Source: Candidatus Methylomirabilota bacterium
GTDB taxonomy: Bacteria; Methylomirabilota; Methylomirabilia; Rokubacteriales; CSP1-6
Assembly (NCBI GenBank): GCA_035709005.1
Contig: DASTFB010000127.1
Span: 1 to 39,920 of the forward strand
Reading direction: 5' to 3'
Length of the DNA: 39,920 nt
Below are positions 1-10,459 of the stretch, piece by piece; the stretch's first letter is position 1; each line of letters starts with the position of its first letter. Made by a program: the position numbers and the translations under genes. The notes under the pieces were generated by a model, which saw only the letters and a program-made list of their open reading frames with translations, had not been told where the DNA came from and ran no database searches.

Positions 1-1
1 G

Positions 2-886
2 GCCCTGCTGGCCGCCTCGGCGGCCAGCGCCGCCACCGGTCGGGCGGACGGTCAGTCAGCCCTCGCGCTCATCGCGCGCCCGATTCCTTCGACGGGGGAG
101 ACGATTCCCGCGGTCGGCCTGGGAACGTGGCGCACCTTCGATGTGGCGCGATCGCCGTCCGAGCGTGAGCCGCTCCGCGAGGTGTTACGCCGGTTCGTCA
201 CGCTGGGCGGTCGCGTCGTCGACTCGTCTCCCATGTACGGGACCGCGGAGGAGGTGGTGGGAGACCTGGCCGCGGCGCTGGGGGTGCGGGACTCGCTGTT
301 CCTCGCGACCAAGGTGTGGACGGCCGGCCGCGAGGCCGGCGTCGCCGAGATGGAGCGGTCGCTGCGCCGCCTGCGCGCGGCGCGCCTGGACCTGCTCCAA
401 ATCCACAATCTGGTCGATTGGCCGACGCACCTCAGAACCCTGCGCGCGTGGAAGGAGGCAGGGCGCATCCGCTATCTCGGCGTCACCCACTACGTGGCCA
501 GCGCCCACGACGAGCTGGAGCGCATCATGCGGGCCGAGCCCCTCGATTTCGTCCAGGTCAACTACTCGCTGGGCGAGCCTGAGGCCGAGCGCCGGCTCCT
601 GCCGCTCGCGCGCGAGCGCGGGGTCGCCGTGCTCGTCAACCGGCCCTTCGTCGAAGGCCAGCTGTTCCGGCGCGTGCGCGGGCGGAGCCTGCCGTCCTGG
701 GCCGCGGAGTTCGACTGTGCGAGCTGGGGCCAGTTCTTCCTCAAGTGGATCCTGGCCCACCCGGCCGTCACCTGCGTGATCCCGGCCACGGCAAAGCCAA
801 CGCACCTCGCCGACAACATGCGCGCTGGGACCGGCGCCCTGCCCGACGCCGCCACGCGGGCGCGGATGGCCGCCTATCTAGGATGA
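2..886 (+). CDS. aldo/keto reductase, exported, 5' end outside window
   Basis: The frame is open from the window edge, so the start is missing. The first visible residues are Ala-rich, like the end of a Tat or Sec signal peptide, and are followed by the aldo/keto reductase motif IPAVGLGTW. The catalytic tetrad of the family is visible: Asp and Tyr in VDSSPMYG, Lys in ATKVW and His in LQIHN. The later GVTHY and NRPF stretches fit the barrel. The enzyme should reduce carbonyls with NADPH; its substrate cannot be told. An internal ATG at 143 would remove the first strand of the barrel and is unlikely to be the true start. The gene ends 58 bases from the convergent UspA-like gene and no strong terminator is visible between them. 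Confidence 0.85.
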   Translation, partial: ALLAASAASAATGRADGQSALALIARPIPSTGETIPAVGLGTWRTFDVARSPSEREPLREVLRRFVTLGGRVVDSSPMYGTAEEVVGDLAAALGVRDSLFLATKVWTAGREAGVAEMERSLRRLRAARLDLLQIHNLVDWPTHLRTLRAWKEAGRIRYLGVTHYVASAHDELERIMRAEPLDFVQVNYSLGEPEAERRLLPLARERGVAVLVNRPFVEGQLFRRVRGRSLPSWAAEFDCASWGQFFLKWILAHPAVTCVIPATAKPTHLADNMRAGTGALPDAATRARMAAYLG

Positions 887-944
887 CCGGCGGGACGCGA
901 AGGCGCGGAACCCTGAGGGGTGCCGCGGACACGAGCCGGGCCGA

Positions 945-1376
945 TCAGGTGCGAAGTACCAGCGTCGGCGTGGTCGCCCGCCAGCTGACCTGTTCGGCCA
1001 CGCCGGGCGCGATCGCGCTGGCGAGCCGACCCCGGCTCGAGGCCGACAGCGCGATCAAGTCGGCCGACCACTCCTCGGCCTCGTGGACGATCTCCTGGGC
1101 CGGGTCCCCGAAGCGGATGGCGTGTTCCACCGTGACACCGTCCAGCCGGAAGTCGGCCGCCTGTAACTGGTCGAGCCCTTCGCCGTTGAGGCGAGCCATC
1201 TCCTGATCCACGTAGGCCAGCACCCGGCCGCTCGGCCCCACGATCATCTCGGGAATGGAGTACACCCGTAGCAGGCGCACGGTGGCGCCGAACTCCCGCG
1301 CCAGCGCGGCGACCAACGGCAGAACCATCTCGTCACGCTCACGCTCGCCCAGCGGTACCAGAACTCGCTTGGTCAT
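945..1376 (-). CDS. universal stress protein, UspA family
   Basis: A single-domain UspA-like protein of 143 residues, the usual size for the family. It begins MTKRVLVPLG and ends with the typical last strand TPTLVLRT. A strong GGGAGGGG ribosome site lies just before the ATG. The ATP-binding motif of the family (G-x2-G-x9-G-S/T) is degenerate: the corresponding stretch reads SSRGRLASAIAPGVAEQV, with Ser and Pro where glycines are expected. It may therefore belong to the class that does not bind ATP. It is divergent from sufB with about 160 bases between the two starts. Family confident; role in stress is inferred from the family only. Confidence 0.85.
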   Translation of the reverse strand: MTKRVLVPLGERERDEMVLPLVAALAREFGATVRLLRVYSIPEMIVGPSGRVLAYVDQEMARLNGEGLDQLQAADFRLDGVTVEHAIRFGDPAQEIVHEAEEWSADLIALSASSRGRLASAIAPGVAEQVSWRATTPTLVLRT

Positions 1377-1452
1377 CTGCCCCTCCCCCCTTGGGACGCG
1401 GGCCGGGAAGAAAAAGATTCATCGGAGGCTATAACCCAACATCCAGATTTAG

Positions 1453-1462
1453 TTGATATAAT
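1453..1462 (+). promoter_or_regulatory. extended -10 promoter of the suf operon
   Basis: TTGATATAAT contains a perfect extended -10 element (TG, one base, TATAAT at 1457-1462). No good -35 lies 17 bases upstream, as is usual for extended -10 promoters. Transcription would start near 1469, leaving a leader of about 70 bases before sufB. Assignment is by consensus only. Confidence 0.6.
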
Positions 1463-1479
1463 CCGTCTAGACAGTAATC

Positions 1480-1494
1480 CGACCGTTTCGGTCG
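1480..1494 (+). promoter_or_regulatory. short inverted repeat in the sufB leader
   Basis: CGACCGTTTCGGTCG is a 6-base stem with a 3-base loop between the predicted transcription start and sufB. It could be a small RNA hairpin or half of an operator. No T tract follows, so it is not a normal terminator. Confidence 0.35.
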
Positions 1495-1507
1495 CCAATA
1501 GGCTGAA

Positions 1508-1521
1508 AAGGGTATACCCTT
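1508..1521 (+). promoter_or_regulatory. 14-base perfect palindrome before sufB, possible operator
   Basis: AAGGGTATACCCTT is a perfect palindrome that ends 9 bases before the GAGGAGG ribosome site (1530-1536). It could be an operator for an Fe-S or metal-responsive repressor, or an RNA hairpin that affects translation. No regulator gene such as sufR or an Rrf2 family member is found next to the operon. Confidence 0.4.
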
Positions 1522-1540
1522 GCCTCTCTGAGGAGGCTGC

Positions 1541-2995
<1,455 letters not shown>

Positions 2996-2998
2996 GCG

Positions 2999-3756
<758 letters not shown>

Positions 3757-3760
<4 letters not shown>

Positions 3761-5076
3761 AGGAACGTCTGCTCGCGGCCGTGGCCCGCCTGGAGCGTGA
3801 CACCGCCGGCGCCCCGGCCTGGCTCGTCGACGGCCGCCGTCGGGCCCGCGACCGTTTCGCCGAGGCCGGGCTCCCCACCACGCGGGATGAGGAGTGGAAG
3901 TACACGAGCCTCGCCCCGCTGCTGGCGACCGACCTGGATCCGGCCGCCGAGGTGGAGATCGACGGCGTCTCCGAGGAGGCGATCGCCCCGTTCCTGATGG
4001 GCGATCCCTCGTGGCGGCGGCTCGTGTTCGTGAACGGCCGCTACTCGCCCAAGCTGTCGTCCGTAGCCTTCCTGCCGGGTGGCGTGCGGATCGGCAGCCT
4101 CGCCGAGGCCGTCCTCACCGACGCCGGGGCGCTCCGGGAGCACGTCGCGGGCGATGGTGACGGGGACGGCTTCACGGCGCTGAACGCCGCCTTGTGGCGG
4201 GACGGCGCCTTCGTCCTGGTGCCCGCCGGGGCAGTCGTCCCCGCCCCGCTTCACCTCGTCTTCGTGGCTACCGCTCCGGCGGCGCCGACCGTCGGGCATC
4301 CGAAGAACCTGATCGTGCTCGGGGAAGGAAGCGAGCTGACGGTCGTGGAGAGCTACGTGGCCGTCGGCGACGACCGCTACCTCACGAACGCGGTCACCGA
4401 CATCGTGGCCGGGGCAGGGGCCCGGGTCGACCACTACCGGCTGCAGCACGAGAGCTCCCGGGCTTTCCACGTGGGCCGAACGCGGATCGCCCAGCAGCGT
4501 GACAGCGCCGTGACGTCGTGCGCGATCACCTTCGGCGGGCGCCTGGCGCGCCACGACGTCCACGTGGTGCTGGGTGGCGAGGGCGCCGAGTGCGCGTTGA
4601 ACGGCCTGTTCGTGATCGGCGGCGCCCAGCACAGCGACATCCACACCGTCGTCGACCATGTGGTGCCGCGCGGGACCAGCCGCCAGCTCTACAAGGGCGT
4701 GCTCGACGGGCGCGCCCGGGGCGTCTTCAACGGCCGCATCGTGGTGCGGCCCGGCGCCCAGAAGACGGACGCCCATCAGACGAACAAGAACCTGTTGCTG
4801 GCCGACGGGGTGGAGATGGACAGCAAGCCCCAGCTGGAGATCTTCGCCGATGACGTCAAGTGCAGCCACGGCGCGGCCGACGGGCAACTCGCCGGGGACG
4901 CGCTCTTCTATCTCGAGAGCCGAGGGTTCGGGGAGGCCGCGGCCCGGGCCCTGCTCACCTACGGGTTCGCCAGCGAAGTGCTGGGCAGGATCCAGGAGCC
5001 GACGGTCCGGGCTCGCCTCGAAGCCGCGCTGACAGCGCGCCTGCGTGACGGCCGGGTCAACGAGGAGATGGCATGA
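3757..5076 (+). CDS. sufD: Fe-S cluster assembly protein SufD
   Basis: SufD pairs with SufB in the SufBC2D scaffold and helps iron delivery. The protein has 439 residues. It begins [15 protein letters not shown] and contains the family motif [10 protein letters not shown] in the N-terminal helical part. The C-terminal beta-helix part has the conserved DDVKCSHGA; His371 there matches the functional SufD histidine of E. coli (His360). The start is set by the ATGA overlap with sufC, and the stop overlaps sufS in the same way. The open frame extends further upstream but that part is a shadow of sufC. Confidence 0.97.
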
Positions 5077-6293
5077 GCTGGGACGTGGAGCGGGTGCGCA
5101 AGGATTTCCCGATCCTGCAGCAGGAAGTGCACGGCAAGCCGCTGGTCTACCTCGACAGCGCAGCCACCAGCCAGAAGCCCCAGGTGGTCCTCGACGCCCT
5201 GACCAGCTACTACGTGACGGTGAACGCGAACGTGCACCGGGGGGTGCACCTGCTCAGCGAGAAGGCCACCGCCGACTACGAAGCCGCCCGGGTCCGCGTG
5301 CAACGCTTCCTGGGGGCGGCGCGCCCGGAAGAGATCGTCTTCGTGCGGGGGACGACCGAGGGGATCAACCTGGTGGCCCAGAGCTACGGCCGCCGGGCCG
5401 TGGGCCCCGGCGACGAGGTCGTGATCACGGCCCTCGAGCACCACTCGAACATCGTGCCCTGGCAGATGCTCTGCCAGGAGCGCGGCGCCGTCCTGCGCGT
5501 CGTGCCCATCGACGACGACGGCCAGGTCGAGCTCGAGGCCTACGAGCAGGTGCTCGGCGAGCGGACCCGGCTGGTCGCCGTCGCCCACGTCTCCAACGCC
5601 CTCGGGACGATCCTGCCCGTGAAGCGCATGATCGAGATGGCGCATCGCCGGGACGTGCCGGTGCTGGTGGACGGCGCCCAGGCCGTGCCCCACCTGCGCG
5701 TGGACGTGCGCGATCTGGACTGCGACTTCTACGTGTTCTCCGGCCACAAAGTGTTCGGTCCGACCGGGATCGGCGCGCTCTACGGCAAGAGCGCGCACCT
5801 GGAGGACATGAGCCCCTGGCAGGGCGGCGGCGACATGATCAAGGTCGTCACCTTCGAGCAGACGCTCTACAACGACCCGCCCTACAAGTTCGAGGCGGGG
5901 ACGCCGGACATCGCCGGCGCCATCGGCCTGGGCGCGGCCCTCGACTACCTGAGCGGCCTGGGGCTCAGCGAGGTCGCGGCCTACGAGCACGAGCTGCTGG
6001 AATACGGGACCCGGGCGCTGGCGGCCGTGCCGGGACTGCGCCTGATCGGGACGGCCCGGGACAAGGCCAGCGTGCTGTCGTTCGTCCTGGAGGGGGTTCA
6101 CGCTCACGACGTGGGCACCATCCTGGACCGCGAGGGCATCGCCGTGCGCACGGGGCATCACTGCGCCATGCCGGTGATGCAGCGGTTCGGCGTGCCCGCC
6201 ACCACGCGGGCCTCGCTCGCGCTCTACAACACCCGGGCCGAGCTCGACGCCCTGGCCCGGGCCCTGAGGCGGGTGCACGAGATCTTCGGCTGA
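5073..6293 (+). CDS. sufS: SufS cysteine desulfurase (group II)
   Basis: A PLP enzyme that removes sulfur from cysteine and passes it to the assembly complex. The 406-residue length matches SufS. The PLP lysine is Lys226 in FSGHKVFGPTG, and the catalytic cysteine is Cys364 in RTGHHCAMP, the RxGHHCA context of group II enzymes. Its sulfur acceptor is probably SufU, encoded next door with a one-base TGATG overlap; no sufE is present in the window. The 4-base overlap with sufD shows tight translational coupling. Confidence 0.97.
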   Translation: MSWDVERVRKDFPILQQEVHGKPLVYLDSAATSQKPQVVLDALTSYYVTVNANVHRGVHLLSEKATADYEAARVRVQRFLGAARPEEIVFVRGTTEGINLVAQSYGRRAVGPGDEVVITALEHHSNIVPWQMLCQERGAVLRVVPIDDDGQVELEAYEQVLGERTRLVAVAHVSNALGTILPVKRMIEMAHRRDVPVLVDGAQAVPHLRVDVRDLDCDFYVFSGHKVFGPTGIGALYGKSAHLEDMSPWQGGGDMIKVVTFEQTLYNDPPYKFEAGTPDIAGAIGLGAALDYLSGLGLSEVAAYEHELLEYGTRALAAVPGLRLIGTARDKASVLSFVLEGVHAHDVGTILDREGIAVRTGHHCAMPVMQRFGVPATTRASLALYNTRAELDALARALRRVHEIFG

Positions 6294-6736
6294 TGTCCGA
6301 GCTGCGGGAGCTCTACCAGCAGGTGATCCTCGACCACAACCGCAAGCCGCGGAACTTCCGGCGGCTCCCCCAGCCCGCCCGGCGCGCCGAGGGCCACAAC
6401 CCCCTCTGCGGGGATCACGTGAGCGTCGAGGTGAAGGTCGAGGCCGGCACCATCCGCGACATCGCCTTTCAGGGGTCGGGCTGCGCCATCTCCAGAGCCT
6501 CGGCCTCGATGATGACGGACAGCCTGCAGGGCAAGACCACGGCCGAGGCCGAGGCGCTGTTCCAGCGGTTCCATCGGATGGTGACCGAGGACGCTGGCGA
6601 CGCCGGGGCGCTGGGCAAGCTGGCGGTCTTCGCCGGCGTGCGGGAGTTCCCCAGCCGGATCAAGTGCGCGACACTGCCCTGGCATACGGCGCACGCGGCG
6701 CTCGTCGGCCAGGCCGAGCCCGTGACAACGGAATGA
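6293..6736 (+). CDS. sufU: SufU zinc-dependent sulfur transfer protein
   Basis: The product is 147 residues of the IscU/SufU family. It has three conserved cysteines, Cys39 in NPLCGDH, Cys64 in GSGCAIS and Cys125 in IKCATLPWH, plus Asp41. The insertion between the second and third cysteine is characteristic of SufU rather than IscU. In Gram-positive bacteria SufU binds zinc and accepts persulfide sulfur from SufS; the same role is likely here because sufS lies directly upstream. The start overlaps the sufS stop by one base. Confidence 0.95.
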   Translation: MSELRELYQQVILDHNRKPRNFRRLPQPARRAEGHNPLCGDHVSVEVKVEAGTIRDIAFQGSGCAISRASASMMTDSLQGKTTAEAEALFQRFHRMVTEDAGDAGALGKLAVFAGVREFPSRIKCATLPWHTAHAALVGQAEPVTTE

Positions 6737-6779
6737 GCGCCGGCGGACCGCCGACGGACGCGCCGCCCGGGGAGGGACG

Positions 6780-7094
6780 ATGGTCGATCAGGCAGCGATC
6801 GAGAAGCTCGCGATAGAGGCCCTGCAGACGGTCTACGACCCCGAGATCCCGGTGAACATCTACGAGCTGGGGCTGATCTACGGCGTCACCGTCGACCCGG
6901 CGGGCGCAGTCGCGGTGAAGATGACGCTGACCGCAGCCGGCTGTCCGGCGGCCCAGTCGCTGCCGGCCGAGGTCGAGGAGCGGATCCGCAGCATCGCGGG
7001 GGTCACCGGCGTGAACGTCGAGGTGGTGTTCGACCCTCCGTGGTGCCCGGATCGCATGTCCGAGGCGGCCAAGCTGCAGCTGGGCATGCTGTGA
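6780..7094 (+). CDS. sufT: SufT/MIP18-family (DUF59) Fe-S maturation protein
   Basis: A 104-residue single-domain MIP18 (DUF59) protein. Family marks are the N-terminal DPEIPVNIYELGLIY, the TAAGCP motif with its conserved Cys, and the C-terminal WCPDRMSEAA. Members of this family help mature or deliver Fe-S clusters (SufT in SUF operons, PaaD in phenylacetate operons). The SUF context supports SufT. A GGGGAGGGA ribosome site precedes the ATG, and 43 bases separate it from sufU. Its stop overlaps the next start as GTGA. Confidence 0.93.
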   Translation: MVDQAAIEKLAIEALQTVYDPEIPVNIYELGLIYGVTVDPAGAVAVKMTLTAAGCPAAQSLPAEVEERIRSIAGVTGVNVEVVFDPPWCPDRMSEAAKLQLGML

Positions 7095-8233
7095 CGACGC
7101 CGATCTACCTCGACTACAACGCCACGACCCCGCTCGATCCCGAAGTCATCGGCGCCATGCAGCCGTTCTTGACCGAGCACTTCGGCAACCCGTCGAGCGC
7201 CCACGCCTACGGCCGGAGGGCCCGCGCGGCGGTGGAGCACGCCAGATCCCAGGTGGCCGCGCTGCTGGGCGCGGAGCCGGCCGAGATCGTCTTCACCGGG
7301 GGCGGCAGCGAAGCCAGCAACCTCGCGATCAAAGGCGTCTGCTTCAAGGCGCTCGAAAAGTCGCTGGCCGACGAGCTGCACGTCGTCACCAGCGCGGTCG
7401 AGCACCCCGCCACGCTGGAGCCCTGCGCATTCCTGGAACGGCTGGGCGTCCGCGTCACGCGGCTGCCGGTCGACCGCCACGGCATGGTCGATCTCGACAC
7501 GCTGCGGGCAGCGCTGCAGCGACCGACGCTGCTCGTCAGCATCCTGCATGCGCAGAACGAGGTGGGAACGCTGGAGCCCATCCGCGAGATCGCGGCCCTG
7601 GCCCGCGCGCAGGGCGCGCTGGTCCACACGGACGCCGCGCAGTCCGTCGGCAAGCTGCCCGTCGACGTCCACGAGCTCGGCGTGGACCTGCTCACGGTGG
7701 CCGGGCACAAGCTCTACGCGCCGAAGGGCGTGGGGGCGCTCTACGTGCGGGAGGGTCTTGCCGTGGAGCCGCTGGTCCACGGCGCCGGCCACGAGCGCGG
7801 ACGACGCGCCGGGACGGAGAATGTCCCGTACGTGGTCGCACTCGGAGCGGCCTGCGACGTCGCTCGCCGCGCGCTTCCGGCAGCCACCGCGACGCTCGGC
7901 CGGATTCGCGACCGGCTGTGGGAGCATCTGCGCGCGAAGCTGGGGGATCGCGTCGTCGTCAACGGCCATCCCGAGCGTCGGCTCCCCAACACCCTCAACG
8001 TCAGCTTTCTGGGCCATGTCGGCGGCGAGCTCCTGGCCGCCTCGCCCGAGATCGCCGCGTCCACTGGATCGGCCTGCCACGAGGGGGATGTGCAGCTGTC
8101 TCCGGTGCTGACCGCTATGAACCTGCCCGTCGAGACAGCGCGGGGCAGCGTCCGACTCAGCCTGGGCCGGTTCACCACCGAGGCCGAAGTGGATTGCGCT
8201 GCCGAGGCCCTGGTGCGTCGCGCCGCCCGGTGA
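7091..8233 (+). CDS. second cysteine desulfurase, NifS/IscS-like (group I)
   Basis: A 380-residue aminotransferase class V enzyme that begins TTPIYLDYNATTPLDP, the hallmark of NifS/IscS. Lys207 in VAGHKLYAPKG should bind PLP. The active-site loop holds Cys329 in STGSACHEGD, where IscS and NifS usually have CSSG. It is thus a group I-like desulfurase in the same operon as the group II SufS. It may serve a different acceptor, such as tRNA thiolation or selenium handling; this is not proven. The GTG at 7091 overlapping the sufT stop is preferred to an upstream start at 7040 because homology begins at TTPIYLDY. Its last 62 bases overlap the convergent membrane-protein gene. Confidence 0.9.
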   Translation: MTTPIYLDYNATTPLDPEVIGAMQPFLTEHFGNPSSAHAYGRRARAAVEHARSQVAALLGAEPAEIVFTGGGSEASNLAIKGVCFKALEKSLADELHVVTSAVEHPATLEPCAFLERLGVRVTRLPVDRHGMVDLDTLRAALQRPTLLVSILHAQNEVGTLEPIREIAALARAQGALVHTDAAQSVGKLPVDVHELGVDLLTVAGHKLYAPKGVGALYVREGLAVEPLVHGAGHERGRRAGTENVPYVVALGAACDVARRALPAATATLGRIRDRLWEHLRAKLGDRVVVNGHPERRLPNTLNVSFLGHVGGELLAASPEIAASTGSACHEGDVQLSPVLTAMNLPVETARGSVRLSLGRFTTEAEVDCAAEALVRRAAR

Positions 8234-8873
8234 GCCAGCTCAAGTAGACGACCCCCAGCGCCATCGCGGCCGGCAGGCCGACCGCCATCACGCTGGAGAG
8301 CGTCGACAACAGCGCGAGCGTCGCGCTCGACAGCCCGACGAAGGCGAGCCCGACGACGGGCAGCACCGGCGCCCCACATCCCATCACGCTGCAGGGGCCG
8401 GTGGAGAGTCCCACCATCCCGATCAGCGCGCCGAGCGGGCCGCTCTGTCTGCCGACCCACGCACCGCCGTCCGGCGCCCCGGGGCCGACACGCCAGAGGG
8501 CGACGTAGAAACCGAACAGCAGCGAGGTGAGCGCGATCCGGGCGAGATCGCCGACGTCCACGGCGAAACCCCATTCGGTGCCGCCCATGGGGCTGTCCGA
8601 AGAGAACCAGAAGAGGCTCAGGCCCCAGAGCTTCTCCAGCTTGACGCCGAGGCCCACGTCGGGATCAGCCATGTACTCCGGCAGGCGTCCGAGCCATGGG
8701 TTGAAGGTGAAGTAGTCGACCGGCTTGCGGAAGAGCGACAGGACGAGCGGCGGGAGGAGGATACTGAGCGCGAAGAGCGCGGCGGCGCCGCCGAGGAGCG
8801 TCCCGGGCCGCGTCCACAGGGCGGCGGCCGCCCCCCGCCCGGTCTCGGTCGCCACGCGCGCCAGGGTGCCCAT
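8172..8873 (-). CDS. uncharacterised membrane protein with a GPCSVMGCGAP motif
   Basis: A 233-residue polytopic membrane protein of no family I recognise. Hydrophobic segments lie at about residues 26-48, 110-128, 146-160 and 168-214. The striking feature is GPCSVMGCGAP with Cys161 and Cys166 at the edge of a membrane span. The segment between about 50 and 105 is polar and aromatic-rich and may lie outside the membrane. It converges on the second cysteine desulfurase and overlaps its 3' end by 62 bases. The cysteine pair and the neighbour suggest a role with sulfur, selenium or metal, which is speculation. The chosen ATG (8871-8873) directly precedes a basic N-terminus and the first span. Confidence 0.65.
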   Translation of the reverse strand: MGTLARVATETGRGAAAALWTRPGTLLGGAAALFALSILLPPLVLSLFRKPVDYFTFNPWLGRLPEYMADPDVGLGVKLEKLWGLSLFWFSSDSPMGGTEWGFAVDVGDLARIALTSLLFGFYVALWRVGPGAPDGGAWVGRQSGPLGALIGMVGLSTGPCSVMGCGAPVLPVVGLAFVGLSSATLALLSTLSSVMAVGLPAAMALGVVYLSWLTGRRDAPGPRQRNPLRPRW

Positions 8874-8935
8874 ACCTCGCTGTCCGACTTGACGATGATG
8901 GCATGACCGGGCCGGGAGCAAAAGGGGTGCGCGGC

Positions 8936-8964
8936 TTGACTTTTCCGCCCCTGCGCGGTATGAG
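8936..8964 (+). promoter_or_regulatory. sigma-70-like promoter of the LIV-type ABC locus
   Basis: TTGACT (8936-8941) and TATGAG (8959-8964) are separated by exactly 17 bases. Transcription would start near 8971, about 60 bases before the binding-protein gene. It is one of the best promoter matches in the window. Confidence 0.65.
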
Positions 8965-9029
8965 GGGCGCACATTCCTCAAGCTCTTCCCGCCCGCAACG
9001 GGAGGACCACTCGCGTGAAGGGGGCACAC

Positions 9030-10394
9030 ATGGCGGAGGAAGTCAGTCGTCGAGGTTTCATCAACCGCCTCGGGGTCACCCTCGGGGCTGCCGGCGCCAC
9101 CGTGGGGTCGCTGGCGAGTCCGCCAATGGCCTTCGCCCAGGACAAGCCCAAGGGCAACATCCCGAGCACGCCCTACCGGATCGGCCACATGACCTTCTTC
9201 ACGGGGCCGGCGGCGGTGCTGGGCGAGCCGATGTTCAAGGGGCAGCAGCTGGCCGCCGAGGAGATCAACGCCGCCGGCGGGCTGCTGGGCAAGCGGAAGA
9301 TCGAGCTCCTCAAGGCGGACGAGGCCGCCGGCACCGACGCCAACGTCAAGGAGCTCCGTCGGCTCAAGCTGTCGGAGAAGATCGACTTCTTCTGCGGCAT
9401 CACCTCCAGCGGCAACACGCCGGCCCTCGGCCCGGTCGCCGAGGAGCTCAAGGTGCTGACCATCTTCGTCGACGGCTGCACGGACTTCCTGTGGGACAAG
9501 GCCGTGCTGAATCCGCACTACACCTTCCGCATCACCAACATGCAATCGGCGGACGGCGTCACCGCCGCGGTAGCCGCCGCGATGACGTGGCCGAAGACCA
9601 AGCGCATCGCCCACATCCACCCCGATTACTCGTACGGGCGCAACGCCTTCGACCACTTCACCATCGTCATGAAGAAGATGCTCCCCAACGCCGAGAACGT
9701 CTCCGAGGGTTGGCCCAAGCTCGGTACCACCGACTTCAGCTCGCACATCACCAAGGCCATCGCCTCCAAACCCGACGTGCTGGCGACCTCAGTGTGGGGC
9801 GGCGACTACGTGGCGTTCTACAAGCAGGCGCTGCGCTACGGGATGTTCGACAAGATGAAGGTGGCCAGCATGATCGCCTTCGGCGTGGCGCCCCACGCCA
9901 TCGGCAAAGACCATCCCGAGGGCATCATCGCCGGCGTCCACTCGAACTACCACTTCACGTATCCGGCCGGCGATCGCTGGCCCTACAACAAGACCTTCGT
10001 CGAGAAGTACCACAAGCGGTTCAACGAGTATCCGAACTTCCAGGCCGAAGGCGGCTACGTGGCCACCTACATGCTGAAGACCGCCATCGAGAAGGCCAAC
10101 AAGCTCGTGGGCGGCTGGCCCGATGACGACGCCCTCATCACGATGCTCGAGGGCATGATGATGGCCGGCCCGGCCGGCTACGTGTACATCCGTCCCGACA
10201 ACCATCAGGGCTACAAGGATGCGGTGACCGGGTTCAGCAAGAACGTCCCGGAATACCCCTTCCCGATCCTCGACCCCGCCCGCATCATCACCATCCCGAT
10301 CCGTAACATCACGGCGCCTCCCGGCTGGCCCAAGGGGGACCCGACCTCCACCTACACCTGGATCGACAAGACCTGGCCTCGGGTCAAGGCGTAG
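9030..10394 (+). CDS. branched-chain-type ABC transporter substrate-binding protein
   Basis: A 454-residue periplasmic binding protein of the LivK/Peripla_BP_6 type. The N-terminus has a twin-arginine signal (SRRGF) followed by an Ala/Gly-rich stretch ending MAFAQD, so it should be exported folded. The mature part begins YRIGHMTFFTGPAAVLG, typical for the family. It captures an amino acid or a small organic acid for the permease encoded downstream; the ligand cannot be read from the sequence. The ATG at 9030 has a GGGGG site just upstream; a GTG at 9015 in the same frame is possible. It has its own promoter and is followed by a strong hairpin. Confidence 0.92.
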   Translation: MAEEVSRRGFINRLGVTLGAAGATVGSLASPPMAFAQDKPKGNIPSTPYRIGHMTFFTGPAAVLGEPMFKGQQLAAEEINAAGGLLGKRKIELLKADEAAGTDANVKELRRLKLSEKIDFFCGITSSGNTPALGPVAEELKVLTIFVDGCTDFLWDKAVLNPHYTFRITNMQSADGVTAAVAAAMTWPKTKRIAHIHPDYSYGRNAFDHFTIVMKKMLPNAENVSEGWPKLGTTDFSSHITKAIASKPDVLATSVWGGDYVAFYKQALRYGMFDKMKVASMIAFGVAPHAIGKDHPEGIIAGVHSNYHFTYPAGDRWPYNKTFVEKYHKRFNEYPNFQAEGGYVATYMLKTAIEKANKLVGGWPDDDALITMLEGMMMAGPAGYVYIRPDNHQGYKDAVTGFSKNVPEYPFPILDPARIITIPIRNITAPPGWPKGDPTSTYTWIDKTWPRVKA

Positions 10395-10406
10395 AACTCC
10401 GGCCCG

Positions 10407-10444
10407 GCGGGTGCAGCCGCGTCGGCCGACGCGGCTCCACCCGC
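10407..10444 (+). terminator. long GC hairpin between binding-protein gene and downstream operon
   Basis: The two arms (10407-10425 and 10426-10444) pair over 19 positions with a single C:C mismatch, and the centre is the palindrome GCCGCGTCGGCCGACGCGGC (10416-10435). No T tract follows. It could partly stop transcription or protect the 3' end of the binding-protein mRNA, giving more binding protein than permease as in other ABC operons. Confidence 0.6.
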
Positions 10445-10459
10445 GGTGGCTGACCTGCC

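Noticed and set aside
8174-9746. Long minus-strand frame covering the ABC binding-protein gene upstream of the membrane protein
   Set aside because: The part beyond 8873 is antisense to a clear binding-protein gene and has no domain; only the 8172-8873 part shows membrane-protein features.
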